From Datura wrightii (taxonomy: Eukaryota; Streptophyta; Magnoliopsida; Solanales; Solanaceae): a stretch of 64,000 bases of DNA. Shown here piece after piece: positions 9,724 to 22,035 of this stretch. How positions within the stretch are numbered: position 1 is the stretch's first letter; each line of letters opens with the position of its first letter. The position numbers and the translations under genes were made by a program. The DNA lies in contig JASDFA010000006.1 of NCBI GenBank assembly GCA_035772735.1, positions 15,791,501 to 15,855,500 of the forward strand, given 5' to 3'. The notes under the pieces are model-generated. The model was not told where the DNA came from, did no database searches, and worked only from the letters and a program-made list of their open reading frames with translations.

Positions 9724-12103
9724 GATCAAACGAAATGATAGGGCGCCCATCACCAGGCCCCGCAGGCTGCTCACAGCCAAAATTTGGGGCCGAACGGAGA
9801 CGGTCGATTGAATCTCGAAAAATCCGTGGGCTAACTTTCACCGAAAACCGAGAAAACGGTAAATTGTCATTTATTCAAAAAATAGTGATGCCGATCAAAC
9901 GAAATGATAGGGAGCCCGTCACCAGGCCCCGCAGGCTGCGCACAGCCAAAATTTGGGGCCGAACGGAGACGGTCGTTCAAATCTCCAGAAATCCGTGGGC
10001 TAAAATACACCGAAAATCGCGAAAATCATAAATTGTCATTTATACTAAAAATAGTGATGCCGATCAAACGAAATGATAGGGCGCCCTTCACCAGGCCCCG
10101 CGGGCTGCGCACATCCAAAATTTGGGGCCGAACGGAGGCGGTCGATCAAATCTCCAGAAATCCGTGGGCTAACATATACCGAAAATTGCAAAAATCGTAA
10201 ATTCTCATTTATGCAAAAAATAGTGATGCCGATCAAACGAAATGATAGGGCGCCCGTCACCAGGCCCCGCGGGCTGCGCACAGCCAAAATTTGGGGCCGA
10301 ACGGGGGCGGTCGATCAAATCTCCAGAAATCCGTGTGCTAACATTCGCCGAAAACCGAGAAAATCGTAAATTGTCATTTATTCGAAAAATAGTGATGCCA
10401 ATCAAACGAAATGATAGAGCGCCCGTCACCAGGCCCCGCGGGCTGCGCACAGCCAAAATTTGGGGCCGAACGGAGGCGGTCGATCAAATATCCAGAAATC
10501 ACTGGGCTAACACGCACCGAAAATCGAGAAAATCGTAAATTCTCATTTATGCGAAAAATAGTGATGCCGATCAAATGAAATGATAGCGCGCCTGTCACCA
10601 GGCCCCGCGGGCTGCGCACATCAAAAATTTGGGGCCGAACGGAGCCGATCGATCAAATCTCTAGAAATCCGTGGGCTAACATACACCGAAAATTGCGAAA
10701 ATCGTAAATTCTCATTTATGCGAAAAATAGTGATGCCGATCAAACGAAATGATAGGGCGCTCGTCACCAGGCCCCGCAGGCTGCGCAAAGCCAAAATTTG
10801 GGGCCGAACGGAGGCGGTCGATTGAATCTCGAAAAATCCGTGGGCTAACATACACCGAAAATTGAGAAAATCGTAAATTCTCATTTATGCAAAAAATAGT
10901 GATGCCGATCAAACGAAATGATAGGGCGCCCGTCACCAGGCCCCGCAGGCTGCGCACAGCTAAAATTTCGGGCCAAACGGAGACGGTCGATCACATCTCC
11001 AAAAATCCGTGGGCTAACATACACCGAAAATCGAGAAAAATCGTAAATTCTCATTTATGCGAAAAATAGTGATGACGATCAAACAAAATGATAGCGCGCC
11101 TGTCACTAGGCCCCGCGGGCTGCGCACATCAAAAATTTGGGGCCGAACGGAGCCGGTCGATCAAATCTCTAGAAATCCGTGGGCTAACATACACCGAAAA
11201 TCGCGAAAATCGTAAATTCTCATTTATGCGAAAAATAGTGATGCCGATCAAACGAAATGATAGGGCGCCCGTCACCAGGCCCCGCAGGCTGCGCACAGCC
11301 AAAATTTGGGGCCGAACAGAGGCGGTCGATTGAATCTCGAAAAATCTGTGGGCTAACATACACCGAAAATTGAGAAAATCGTAAATTCTCATTTATGCAA
11401 AAAATAGTGATGCCGATGGAACGAAATGATAGGGCGCCCGTCACCAGGCCCCGCAGGCTGCGCACAGCTAAAATTTCGGGCCAAACGGAGACGGTCGATC
11501 ACATCTCCAAAAATCCGTGGGCTAACATACACCGAAAGTCGAGAAAATCGTAAATTGTCATTTGTTCGAAAAATAGTAATGCCGATCAAATAAAATAACA
11601 GGGCGCCCGTCACCAAGGCCCGCAGGCTGCGCATAGCCAAAATTTGGGGCCAAACGGAGACGGTCGATCAAATCTCCAGAAATCCGTGTGCTAACATACA
11701 CCGAAAATTGAGAAAATCGTAAATTCTCATTTATGCAAAAAATAGTGATGCCGATCGAACGAAATGATAGGCCGCCCGTCACCAGGCCCCGCGGGCTGCG
11801 CACACCCAAAATTTGGGGCCAAACGGAGCCGGTCGATCAAATCTTCAGAAATCCGTGGGCTAACATACACCAAAAATCGAGAAAATCATAAATTCTCATT
11901 TATGAGAAAAATAGTGATGCCGATCAAACAAAATGATAGGGCGCCCGTCACCAGGCCCCGCGGGCTGCGCACAGCCAAAATTTGGGGCCGAACGGAGGTG
12001 GTCGATCAAATCTCCAGAAATCCGTGGGCTAACATACACCGAAAATCGAGAAAATTGTAAATTCTCATTTATGCAAAAAATAGTGATGCCGATCAAACGA
12101 AAT
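9724..12103. repeat. 169-bp satellite array S5
   Basis: About 14 monomers. The part from about 10,205 is nearly identical to S7, which is cut off by the viral insertion, so S5 shows what S7 may once have continued into. Confidence 0.93.
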
Positions 12104-12185
12104 CCTAGTACTACTCTCGCCCAAGCACGCTTAACTTCGGAGTTCTGATGGGATCCGGTGCGTTAGTGCTGGTATGATCGCATCC
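12104..12185 (-). pseudogene. 5S rRNA, 5' part only, fused to satellite
   Basis: Otherwise consensus sequence; breaks at CCTAGTAC. On the minus strand a run of six T (plus-strand AAAAAATAG at about 12,075) lies about 30 nt into the satellite. Confidence 0.85.
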
Positions 12186-12398
12186 GTCATTCCTAGCGCT
12201 CTGAATTCTTTTAAGCTTCTTTCCTTCCGCGCTCCGTCCTCAACCTGCCCCCGCTCTATCCCGCCTGTCGCACACGCCGTCTGGTGCCGCCTGTCGCGCC
12301 TCCATCGCCTAACCTAACGACAACCCGCACCGAATATCTTTTTTGCAAAAAAATATTGTAAAAAAGCAACATAATTAAGCGGAGTTCCGGCAAAAGAA

Positions 12399-12517
12399 TG
12401 GATGCAACACGAGGACTTCCCAGGGGGTCACCCATCCTAGTACTACTCTCGCCCAAGCACGCTTAACTTCGGAGTTTTGATGGGATCCGGTGCGTTAGTG
12501 CTGGTATGATCGCATCG
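12399..12517 (-). rRNA. 5S ribosomal RNA
   Basis: Full length; GAGTTTTGATG for GAGTTCTGATG, and CATCG for CATCC at the RNA 5' end. Confidence 0.85.
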
Positions 12518-12730
12518 GTCACTCTTAGCGCACTGAATTCTTTTAAGCTTCTTTCCTTCCGCGCTCCATCCTCAACCTGCCCCCGCTCTATCCCGCCTGT
12601 CGCACACGCCGTCTGGTGCCGCCTGTCGCGCCTCCATCGCCTAACCTAACGACACCCCGCCCCGAATATCTTTTTTGCAAAAAAATATTGTAAAAAAGCG
12701 ACATAATTAAGCGGAGTTCCGGCAAAAGAA

Positions 12731-12849
12731 GGGATGCAACACGAGGACTTCCCAAGGGGTCACCCATCCTAGTACTACTCTCGCCCAAGCACGCTTAACT
12801 TCGGAGTTCTGATGGGATCCGGTGCGTTAGTGCTGGTATGATCGCATCC
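12731..12849 (-). rRNA. 5S ribosomal RNA
   Basis: Nearly consensus; only CCCAAGGGG differs. A good candidate for a functional copy. Confidence 0.9.
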
Positions 12850-13062
12850 GTCACTCCTAGCACTCTGAATTCTTTTAAGCTTATTTCCTTCCGCGCTCCG
12901 TCCTCAACCTGCCCCCGCTCTATCCCGCCTGTCGCACACGCCGTCTGGTGCCGCCTGTCGCGCCTCCATCGCCTAACCTCACGACACCCCGCCCCGAATA
13001 TCTTTTTTGCAAAAAAATATTGTAAAAAAGCGACATAATTAAGCGGAGTTCCGGCAAAAGAA

Positions 13063-13181
13063 GGGATGCAACACGAGGACTTCCCAGGGGGTCACCCATC
13101 CTGGTACTACTCTCGCCCAAGCACACTTAACTTCGGAGTTCTGATGGGATCCGATGCGTTAGTGCTGGTATGATCGCATCC
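13063..13181 (-). rRNA. 5S ribosomal RNA
   Basis: CCTGGTAC for CCTAGTAC, GCACACTTAAC for GCACGCTTAAC, and CCGATGC. Confidence 0.85.
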
Positions 13182-13394
13182 GTCACTCCTAGCGCTCTGA
13201 ATTCTTTTAAGCTTATTTCCTTCCGCGCTCCGTCCTCAACCTGCCCCCGCTCTATCCCGCCTGTCGCACACGCCGTCTGGTGCCGCCTGTCGCGCCTCCA
13301 TCGCCTAACCTAACGACACCCCGCCCCGAATATCTTTTTTGTAAAAAAATATTGTAAAAAAGCGACATAATTAAACGGAGTTCCGGCAAAAGAA

Positions 13395-13513
13395 GGGATG
13401 GAACACGAGGACTTCCCAGGGGGTCACCCATCTTAGTACTACTCTCGCCCAAGCACGCTTAACTTCGGAGTTCTGATGGGATCCGATGCGTTAGTGCTGT
13501 TATGATCGCATCC
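13395..13513 (-). rRNA. 5S ribosomal RNA
   Basis: GGGATGGAAC near the RNA 3' end, CATCTTAGTAC, CCGATGC and GCTGTTATG near the RNA 5' end. Confidence 0.82.
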
Positions 13514-13726
13514 GTCATTCCTAGCGCTCTGAATTCTTTTAAGCTTCTTTCCTTCCGCGCTCCGTCCTCAACCTGCCCCCGCTCTATCCCGCCTGTCGCA
13601 CACGCCGTCTGGTGACGCCTGTCGCGCCTCCATCGCCTAACCTAACGACACCCCGCCCCGAATATCTTTTTTGCAAAAAAATATTGTAAAAAAGCGACAT
13701 AATTAAGCGGAGTTCCGGCAAAAGAA

Positions 13727-13845
13727 GGGATGCAACACGAGGACTTCCCAGGGGGACACCCATCCTAGTACTACTCTCACACAAGCACGCTTAACTTAGG
13801 AGTTCTGATGGGATCCGGTGCATTAGTGTTGGTATGATCGCATCC
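13727..13845 (-). rRNA. 5S ribosomal RNA (divergent)
   Basis: GGGGGACACC, CTCTCACACAAGC, CTTAGGAG and GCATTAGTGTTGG. The changes at CTCTCGCCC fall in the internal promoter, so this copy is probably silent. The same set of changes is in the copy at 58,002. Confidence 0.78.
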
Positions 13846-14058
13846 GTCACTCCTAGCGCTCTGAATTCTTTTAAGCTTCTTTCCTTCCGCGCTCCGTCCT
13901 CAACCTGCCCCCGCTCTATCCCGCCTGTCGCACACGCCGTCTGTTGCCGCCTGTCGCGCCTCCATCGCCTAACCTAACAACACCCCGCCCCGAATATCTT
14001 TTTTGCAAAAAAATATTGTAAAAAAGCGACATAATTAAGCGGAGTTCCGGCAAAAGAA

Positions 14059-14177
14059 GGGATGCAACACGAGGACTTCCCAGGGGGTCACCCATCCTAG
14101 TACTACTCTCGCCCAAGCATGCTTAACTTCGGAGTTCTGATGGGATCCGGTGCGTTAGTGCTGGTATGATCGCATCT
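14059..14177 (-). rRNA. 5S ribosomal RNA
   Basis: AGCATGCTTA and CATCT at the RNA 5' end; otherwise consensus. Shared with the copy at 58,334. Confidence 0.85.
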
Positions 14178-14390
14178 GTCACTCCTAGCGCTCTGAATTC
14201 TTTTAAGCTTCTTTCCTTCCGCGCTCCGTCCTCAACCTGCCCCCGTTCTATCCCGCCTGTCGCACACGCCGTCTGTTGCCGCCTGTCGCGCCTCCATCGC
14301 CTAACCTAACGACACCCCGCCCCGAATTTCTTTTTTGCAAAAAAATATTGTAAAAAAGCGACATAATTAAGCGGAGTTCCGGCAAAAGAA

Positions 14391-14431
14391 TGGATGCAAC
14401 ACGAGGACTTCCCAGGGGGTCACCCATCCTA
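14391..14431 (-). pseudogene. 5S rRNA, 3' part only
   Basis: TGGATGC at the RNA 3' end; breaks at CATCCTA into satellite. Confidence 0.85.
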
Positions 14432-15461
14432 ACATACACCGAAAATAGAGAAAATCGTAAATTGTCATTTGTTCGAAAAATAGTAATGCCGATCAAACGA
14501 AATGACAGGGCGCCCGTCACCAGGCCCCGCAGGCTGCGCACAGCCAAAATTTGGGGCCAAACGGAGACGGTCGATCAAATCTCCAGAAATCCGTGTGCTA
14601 ACATAATACCGAAAATCGAGAAAATCGTAAAGTCTCATTTATGCGAAAAATAGTGATGCCGATCAAACGAAATGATAGCGCGCCTGTCACCAGGCCCCGC
14701 GGGCTGCGCACAGCCAAAATTTGGGGCCAAATGGAGACGGTCGATCAAATCTCCAGAAATCCTTGGGCTAACATATACCGAAAATTGCAAAAATCGTAAA
14801 TTCTCATTTATGCAAAATATAGTGATGCCGATCAAACGAATTGATAGGGCGCCCGTCACCAGGCCCCGCAGGCTGCGCACAGCCAAAATTTGGGGCCAAA
14901 CGGAGACGGTCGATCAAATCTCCAGAAATCCGTGTGCTAACATAATACGGAAAATTGAGAAAATCGTAAAGTCTCATTTATGCGAAAAATAGTGATGCCG
15001 ATCAAACAAAATGATAGCGCGCCTGTCACCAGGCCCCGCGGGCTGCGCACAGCCAAAATTTGGGGCCAAATGGAGACGGTCGATCAAATCTCCAGAAATC
15101 CGTGGGCTAACATATACCGAAAATTGCAAAAATCTTAAATTCTCATTTATGCAAAATATAGTGATGCCGATCAAACGAATTGATAGGGCGCCCGTCACCA
15201 GGCCCCGCGGGCTGCGCACAGCCAAAATTTGGGGCCGAACGGGGGCGGTTGATCAAATCTCCAGAAATCCGTGTGCTAACATTCGCCGAAAACCGAGAAA
15301 ATCGTAAATTGTCATTTATTCGAAAAATAGTGATGCCAATCAAACGAAATGATAGAGCGCCCGTCACCAGGCCCCGCGGGCTGCGCACAGCCAAAATTTG
15401 GGGCCGAACGGAGGCGGTCGATCAAATATCCAGAAATCCCTGGGCTAACACGCACTGAAAA
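14432..15461. repeat. 169-bp satellite array S6 (with dimer duplication)
   Basis: About six monomers, two more than S2, S4 and S10. The extra length is a duplicated pair of monomers (about 339 bp), visible as two copies carrying AAAATATAGTGATG and GAATTGATAGGG. S13 has the same duplication. Confidence 0.92.
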
Positions 15462-16434
15462 GTTTGAAAGTTAGCAACATAGGCGCACTATGCTAGTGTC
15501 GACAGACCGGCCGACATCGGATGTCACATGCTAACCTATGTCGAGACCCAACGCCCATCGATGAATGCCCAGCGATAGAAAATTTAAACTAGAACACCTA
15601 TGCTTATGATATAAATAAAATCCTAGAGATTAGTGGTGGTAGTGCTGGCCTACCATGGTCGCTTGCCATGGTGGTGTCGGTTGTGGTGGGTCGTTAGGAC
15701 CAGTTTTTAAATTAAAATTGTCAACCATATTGGGAAATATGTTGAAATGAGTGCGATAGAGGCGTATTTTAGAAAAATGGCTCGGCCAAACCGCCTTTCG
15801 GCAGTTTGTCGAGATAGATCTCGAAAAAATACACAAAATGAAAAAAAAATCGCGTAAAACGGATAATCCAGCCCAAAGTTATGATCATTTATATAATATG
15901 CCTCTAATAAACTATTTTTCCGTCGATTATATTACAGTTTTAACAACATTATGTAAGATCTCATCAAAAGACTTGCATCTCAGCAGTTCTTATTTTGTTA
16001 ATAAAGAGCTAACACACACCAAAAATCGCGAAAATCGTAAATTCTCATTTATGCAAAAAATAGTGATGCCGATCAAACGAAATGATAGGACTATCTAAAT
16101 TCTGATTTCTTATTCTGATCTCTTTCTGTACTATACTGATTCTTTAGTGATTACCGTAATGAATTGATTTAAAACCGAAGTGGGGCTTATATATAATAGA
16201 AACAATAAGTCGCATTTCAGAAATGCGATTTATAAGTCGCATTTAGTGAATGCGATTTATAAGTCGCATTCCTGGAATACGTTTTATAAGTCGCATTTTG
16301 CCTTGCGACGCGCCGACTTGCCGCTTGTCCGATCTTTCCCCGTGCCTTTTTCTAGCATGTATGTATTTCAAATACTCTTAACCAACACGTATATAGGCCA
16401 TCTATAAGCTAGAAATTTACGGGGTGTAACAGCA
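15462..16434 (-). mobile_element. Linker L3 (copy of L1)
   Basis: As L1, but with a single CTTATGATAT where L1, L2 and L4 have the CTTATG unit twice (near 15,600), and a four-unit subrepeat (about 16,205-16,300). Nearly identical to L5. Confidence 0.55.
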
Positions 16435-17229
16435 GATCAAACGAAATGAATGGGCGCCCGTCAGCAGGCCCCGCAGGCTGCGCACAGCCAAAATTTGGGG
16501 CCGAACGGGGGCGGTCGATCAAATCTCCAGAAATCCGTGTGCTAACATTCGCCGAAAACCGAGAAAATCGTAAATTGTCATTTATTCGAAAAATAGTGAT
16601 GCCAATCAAACGAAATGATAGAGCGCCCGTCACCAGGCCCCGCGGGCTGCGCACAGCCAAAATTTGGGGCCGAACGGAGGCGGTCGATCAAATATCCAGA
16701 AATCACTGGGCTAACACGCACCGAAAATCGAGAAAATCGTAAATTCTCATTTATGCGAAAAATAGTGATGCCGATCAAATGAAATGATAGCGCGCCTGTC
16801 ACCAGGCCCCGCGGGCTGCGCACATCAAAAATTTGGGGCCGAACGGAGCCGGTCGATCAAATCTCTAGAAATCCGTGGGCTAACATACACCGAAAATTGC
16901 GAAAATCGTAAATTCTCATTTATGCGAAAAATAGTGATGCCGATCAAACGAAATGATAGGGCGCTCGTCACCAGGCCCCGCAGGCTGCGCAAAGCCAAAA
17001 TTTGGGGCCGAACGGAGGCGGTCGATTGAATCTCGAAAAATCCGTGGGCTAACATACACCGAAAATTGAGAAAATCGTAAATTCTCATTTATGCAAAAAA
17101 TAGTGATGCCGATCAAACGAAATGATAGGGCGCCCGTCACCAGGCCCCGCAGGCTGCGCACAGCTAAAATTTCGGGCCAAACGGAGACGGTCGATCACAT
17201 CTCCAAAAATCCGTGGGCTAACATACACC
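16435..17229. repeat. 169-bp satellite array S7, cut by viral DNA
   Basis: About 4.7 monomers. The last one stops after ACATACACCGAA, where viral sequence begins. The array matches S5 from about 10,240 and S14 from about 60,715. Confidence 0.92.
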
Positions 17230-17232
17230 GAA

Positions 17233-17520
17233 TTATCACTGATTAAAGTCTTGACAAAAGACTAAATGACAAAGCTATTACATATGGCCGACAATACTTT
17301 GTGGAAAGCAAAAGGAAAAGCATCTACTTTACAAAAGTAAAGGCTCCACTCTGAAAAGAGATTCCCACTAACATAAAGATGGGACCAACTGTGGCGGAAA
17401 GCAGACTCCACCCAAACTTATGGGACCCCTTGAAGATAAAGAAATCCAGATGCTCCAATCAAATTGAAGACACCTGTTTTTACTTTATCAAATTTCTGTC
17501 TATATAAGACAGTCCATGTA
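17233..17520 (+). promoter_or_regulatory. V1 intergenic promoter, copy 1
   Basis: Plus-strand viral intergenic sequence with TATATAAG at 17,501-17,508. It is truncated at its 5' end compared with the copies at 39,535 and 23,244, lacking the repeated GAACC-ATA-GGTTC element. Reads toward the V1 leader. Confidence 0.8.
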
Positions 17521-17599
17521 AACTAGGAAAGCATTCGAAATTTTAGATATCAGAAATATTTAGGTACTCTGAAATTCTCTGTAATGCTTCCGCACTTTT

Positions 17600-17605
17600 A
17601 ATAAA
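17600..17605 (+). terminator. V1 polyadenylation signal, copy 1
   Basis: AATAAA about 95 bp after the TATA box. In pararetroviruses the signal lies just past the transcription start and is used only at the end of a genome-length, terminally redundant transcript. Confidence 0.75.
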
Positions 17606-17699
17606 CAAGTAAGTGTTCATGTTCTTCCTATCTACTGTATTAGTTTAAATACAGTTTATACATTTATGCATGTTCATAATAATTAAGATCCTGTAGAAT

Positions 17700-17711
17700 T
17701 GGTATCAGAGC
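17700..17711 (+). other. V1 primer-binding site for initiator tRNA-Met, copy 1
   Basis: TGGTATCAGAGC is the standard Caulimoviridae primer site for minus-strand DNA synthesis. It lies about 200 bp after the TATA box. Confidence 0.9.
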
Positions 17712-18327
17712 CATGTTAGCCATACTAGGCTAAGTTTATTATCACCTGAGGTAGATACTTAAGTTAGACTATGTTACTTTGATTAATAGCTTAGAACAGC
17801 TTGTCAATATATTGTTAGAATGATTGAACCAGGTGGGGTTCCGGCAGATTTGAGGAAGATGATTCCTGTACAATTGTTTATATGATGTATAGTATCATTC
17901 TTAGGATTCTAGAATATTTTCTTGTTTGAATACTGGTCTGAGTATTGAAGAATTCGGTGTATGGTTCTTAAGAATAGACCAGCCTGAAGGGATCGTAATT
18001 GCCGCTTAGCCGAGGGGAGGCGTTAGGCTTGATCCTTGGCCTCGTAGTGTCTATTCCCAAGGAACTATTGTAAAATCCATATGAATTCTTCATGTTATAT
18101 CTTAGACTTACAATCAAACATTTAAATATTTAAAAATCCAGAGAATTTTACTACTATTCATATAACTATTTGAACAGCGTCATCCAATCAAGTAGACTCG
18201 TCCGGATATCGATAACTAATCCTGGCCAATTGTTTTAAATAATTGTTTGACTTGATTGTTCTGCCCTATTGATTATAAGTTATACATAGTTTAAACTTGA
18301 TTATCTTATCTCAAAGGTGATAGTTTG
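17712..18327 (+). other. V1 leader, copy 1 (no gene)
   Basis: About 600 bp of untranslated leader. It has short inverted repeats such as CCTTGG / CCAAGG (about 18,015-18,060) and GAATACT / AGTATTG (about 17,928-17,950), so it is probably structured, as is usual where ribosomes bypass a leader. It ends at GATAGTTTG, about ten bases before the ORF1 start codon, where it joins minus-strand RT sequence. Confidence 0.8.
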
Positions 18328-18792
18328 GTCTTGTCTGTAATGACATCAGGAAATTTGTTCGAGAACTCAATGGCTCTGCAAATAGGTTTGTAAGTTCCCT
18401 GATACAGATCATGTCCAAGAAACCTAATGCTCGTTTGAAAGAGTTTAATTTTCTTGGCACTAACGACCAATCCATTTTTCTTAACTATATCAAAAAATAT
18501 GTTAAGATGTTTAAAATGAGAATCAATGTCCTCAGAAAAGATTAACACATCATCTATGTAAACTATAGACATATAGCTTACATGGTTGAATATGTCATTC
18601 ATAATCTTTTGAAATTCACTTGGGGCATTTTTAAGCCCAAAAGGCATAACGTTCCATTCATACTGTCCAAACGGAACATTGAATGCAGTTTTATATTTAT
18701 CTTTTTCAGATATTTGAATTTGCCAAAACCCTGACTTCATGTCAAACTTGCTGTAGACATTAGCCTTAAAAGTTCTTTTCAAAAGATCCCTT
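18328..18792 (-). pseudogene. V1 reverse transcriptase fragment
   Basis: About 155 codons of the central RT domain, matching 25,171-25,638. It includes the catalytic YIDD motif and the KSGFWQI region, but lacks both ends of the enzyme. Its 3' side is fused to the viral leader and its 5' side to ORF2 sequence. It cannot make an enzyme. Confidence 0.88.
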
Positions 18793-19354
18793 CTAGCATA
18801 TCCCCATTATTACCGCTATGGGATGAGCTTACTTCTTCAAGAAGTTGAGATGCTGATTCTTCATCTGAATTTTCATCTAGCTCTGAAAGAGCCTTTTGGA
18901 GCTTTTTCTTAAGCTCTTCTTTGGACTTGGATTTTTGTGCTACCTTCTTCTTAGGAGGTTGCTTAGAGTCATCCTTTTTGATGGCTGGTGTCCATCCTTT
19001 TGCGAAAATTTCTTTGGACAAGTATTTGATCCTGTCCGACTCATGAACTGCAAAAGTCCAAGAAATAATAAAAGATATCTTTTTAATGATAAAATATTTG
19101 CATAATTTAATATGCTCAGGTAGTGTAGAGATATCTAAATCAATTTGAAATTGATTAAATCTTTCGGCGAAGTTTCTGGGGAGGACTTCTTGGTTTCCTC
19201 CGAAAGCACTCCACCAATCGTAAAACCATCTAGGGATAGTCTTACTGCTGATTTCAGGTCCGTATTTGACGAACCATGTGTGGTTGGCTGGCCTTAGGAA
19301 CAGGAAGTTAAACCACGCGTCCCTGTAATCAAACCAGTTGTATGTTTGGGGCCT
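18791..19354 (-). pseudogene. V1 ORF2 fragment (C-terminal part)
   Basis: Matches 23,290-23,853, the last 40% of the second viral protein, including the FVKYGPEISSKTIPRWF region and the Lys-rich stretch (KKKVAQKSKSKEELKKK). Its upstream end is joined to coat-protein sequence, out of order relative to the virus. Confidence 0.88.
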
Positions 19355-22035
19355 CTTGAACCCTTTCTTTTGGACCTTCTTTCGTCCTTTCTACGTTTGG
19401 ACCTTTCTGAGGTCTTTCTTGTCCTTTTGAAAGGTTCTCCTTTCCTGGTCCTTTTGTCTGGTTTGGACGAAGGAGGCTTTAACATAGGAAACCCAAAGTC
19501 TTGGCAGAAGGTTCCTAAGTCTTTGCTAGAATCTCTTTGATCCTTTTTAATCTGTTCTTTGAGCTTCAGGTCTGTGCAGAGCTCAAGGGCAACAACATTA
19601 ATGAGACTGATAATGTCACCATATGCAAGTTCTGCATACGGGATCTTACCGTCACAACGATCTCTTATTTTGGACCTAACCTTTTCTGCAAAATGGGTAG
19701 GAAGGCCACTGATGAACCTTTCTTTCCAGTATTTATTGTTGCAGTCTGGCCTGATGAGTACCTTATTCAGGAACATATCCTTATACCATCTGAAGTCCGT
19801 GAGCTTCTTGCAGTATAGATTGTTAAGAATCTCCAGGCTTCTGTCCTGAAACAATTTGGGTTCACCCACAAAGTGTTTGGCGATGCTGTACAATAAAGTT
19901 GTAGTGGCATCTTCCTGATTTTCTTGGCTGACAAGCTCCTGGCCTGCTTCAATCTTAACAATTGTTTTTAGTGCTGTGGCACTAAGGATCTCCTGTCTGT
20001 TATGTTCGGTGAGGTAGTTATCCCACCAATTTTTCAACATTCCGGTAAAACCTGCAATAATTAAACCGCAAGCTTCCTTGTCAGAAGAGTTCTTCATTTT
20101 ATAGGCAGTTATATTCATGCCTATTTCTTGTAACTTGGCATAGATCTGTCCTTCAGCCATGCCATCAATGTTCCATTCGGTGATGCTGGTTCCGTCAGCA
20201 GTACCCTGTGGATAGAAGTTGTTTTCCTCAAACTGCATGTCTGGGAATGAAGGCCTCTTGTAGAAGTTCCTGTTATTATGGTGCCTCTTGCTGGAGCTTT
20301 CTGCAATAGCACCAATCTTCTGACCATTGCTATCTCCTTTGTTGAGGTTAAGTTTAGTCAGTTCTTCACTGATTTTCTCAAGAAGGTTTTGTCCTTTAAG
20401 GTACTTTGGAAAATCCTTTTTGGAGAATTCATTTACCTTGAAAGGAGGTTCACTGAAAGAAGTGTGAACGGATTTGGAAGGACTCTGTTTGGAGCTGAAA
20501 AGGCTAGTACTAGAAGTACTGGGAGATTTTTTGGTTTCTTCAATCTGTTGGGAAACAACATGAAGAATTTGATTTGTATAGTTATTCTGCTCGTAGACTT
20601 TGTTCAAATCTTCGGCAGTGACTGGAGCAGTAGGTTGGCTACTAGATTTTTTGAAAGGAGAGGCTTTTATAGTCTCATTTCTGTAAGGTATTAGGATACC
20701 TTCGAGTGGAGGAGTGACAGAGTTCACCGTTTTCTCCTTAGTATGCCATTGTCTGACAATCATTTTAAGAGAGGAGCTGCTGTCTCCAAGCTGACCAGTG
20801 ACTTCAAACCACTTAAAGAATTCAAGTTCTGTTCTGAACCTTTTCATGTCTTTGTACCATTTATCTCTGAAAATGGTCCTTTCTTCAATAGTATAATTTG
20901 CTTTATACCATTCTTTTTTAACCTTATGTTCTGGAAGGTTCCACCATTCAGTTATCTTCTTTTTGTTGATCTCGTAATCATCATCTGATGAGAGAACACC
21001 CAAAGAATCTTTTCTTCTCTGCTCAGGTCTCATTTCACTGGCAGTAGGACTGGTAGGCATGTCACCTGTAGGTTCTTCATAGAAAACTTTAGGGATAGTG
21101 TGAGAATAATCCACGCCGTGGATTTTCCCTGGTTCACCATCATTCTCAGAAGAATTACTATTATTACCCTCCCGGGGACAAAAAGAAGAAGGTCTAGCCG
21201 AAGACATTCTTCTACTTGAAGACGCTTGGCTACAAGAGTTGGATCTCAAAAATTTAAGATTTATGGATCCATTTGGAAATTGGATAACCCTGTCGATCTG
21301 AGACCGTTCGGGTTGAAGAGGAGTAGGATGGGTAATGGAATCGAATTTCCATTCTTCATCAGATAAGATGTCAGTCCATCTGAGAAGTCTAGGGACAAAG
21401 GTAGTACAGTGCTCTTGGTTAGCTTCCATGAGCATGGTAACCCCTTTGACACTAGCATTAATAGCCTTTGGGGCTATTGTGGTCTTCATTAGCTTATAAT
21501 ATACCCTGTATATTATAGCTATTTCACGGGTATCAACCTTGCTATTCATGTTCTTGGTCTTGACATTAAGTGTCAAGGTATCCAGGATGTTGGGGTCCTG
21601 AATATCGACCGAGAAATTGGGATAGCAATTAAAGTATACCGGGCCATTGGCGAGGTTACTTTCTAAGACTCCTAACAGGGAATCATCAAAATTCAATAAT
21701 CTATCATCACGTAATAGAAGACATAAAGGGATGTTTAAACCTTTTCTAAACAGAGGTTTAACAGCAATTTGAACTAAGCCAATATGCAAGAATTTAAACT
21801 CATTTTTAAATTTCTGTATATCAGCAGATACAAGAAGCTTTATGCATTCTAAGTGATTATTAATAGAGACAGTTGATTCACATGTCTTGATATGCGATTT
21901 TTTAAGAAATGAAAAGTTTCCTGTTTGGTAAACCTTTTCAATCGGTTCTCTAGGAATCGACCAATTTTGCAAATCACTTTCAATTTTTGAAATTGAAACA
22001 TTTATGCTATTCATGTCATAAACATGCTGGTTCAT
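19351..22035 (-). pseudogene. V1 movement protein - coat protein, 3'-truncated (minus strand, second pass)
   Basis: The ATG is at 22,035 (MNQHVYDMNS). A GTG six codons upstream is also in frame, but I prefer the ATG. The movement-protein region (30K superfamily) covers about residues 1-230, followed by a Ser/Pro-rich linker and the coat-protein core (about 620-860, with NWWDNYL and KERFISGLP). It breaks off before the CCHC zinc knuckle, at a join to ORF2 sequence near 19,354, after which about 20 foreign residues precede a stop. Compared with the plus copy it is colinear, with few substitutions. Confidence 0.9.

Larger units (their letters stand above)
12104..14431 (-). repeat. 5S rDNA block B3
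   Basis: Six full genes between truncated edge copies, 332-bp period. The last two genes share rare substitutions with the last two genes of B7, evidence of segmental duplication. Confidence 0.95.

Noticed and set aside
1..17229. CRISPR-like regular repeats
   Set aside because: Period and whole-monomer similarity are those of a satellite; there are no short conserved repeats with unique spacers, and the context is eukaryotic.
20278..20694. 138-codon plus-strand frame and others opposite the coat-protein gene (also at 28,184 and 34,179)
   Set aside because: Antisense shadows of the viral polyprotein, repeated wherever that gene is repeated.
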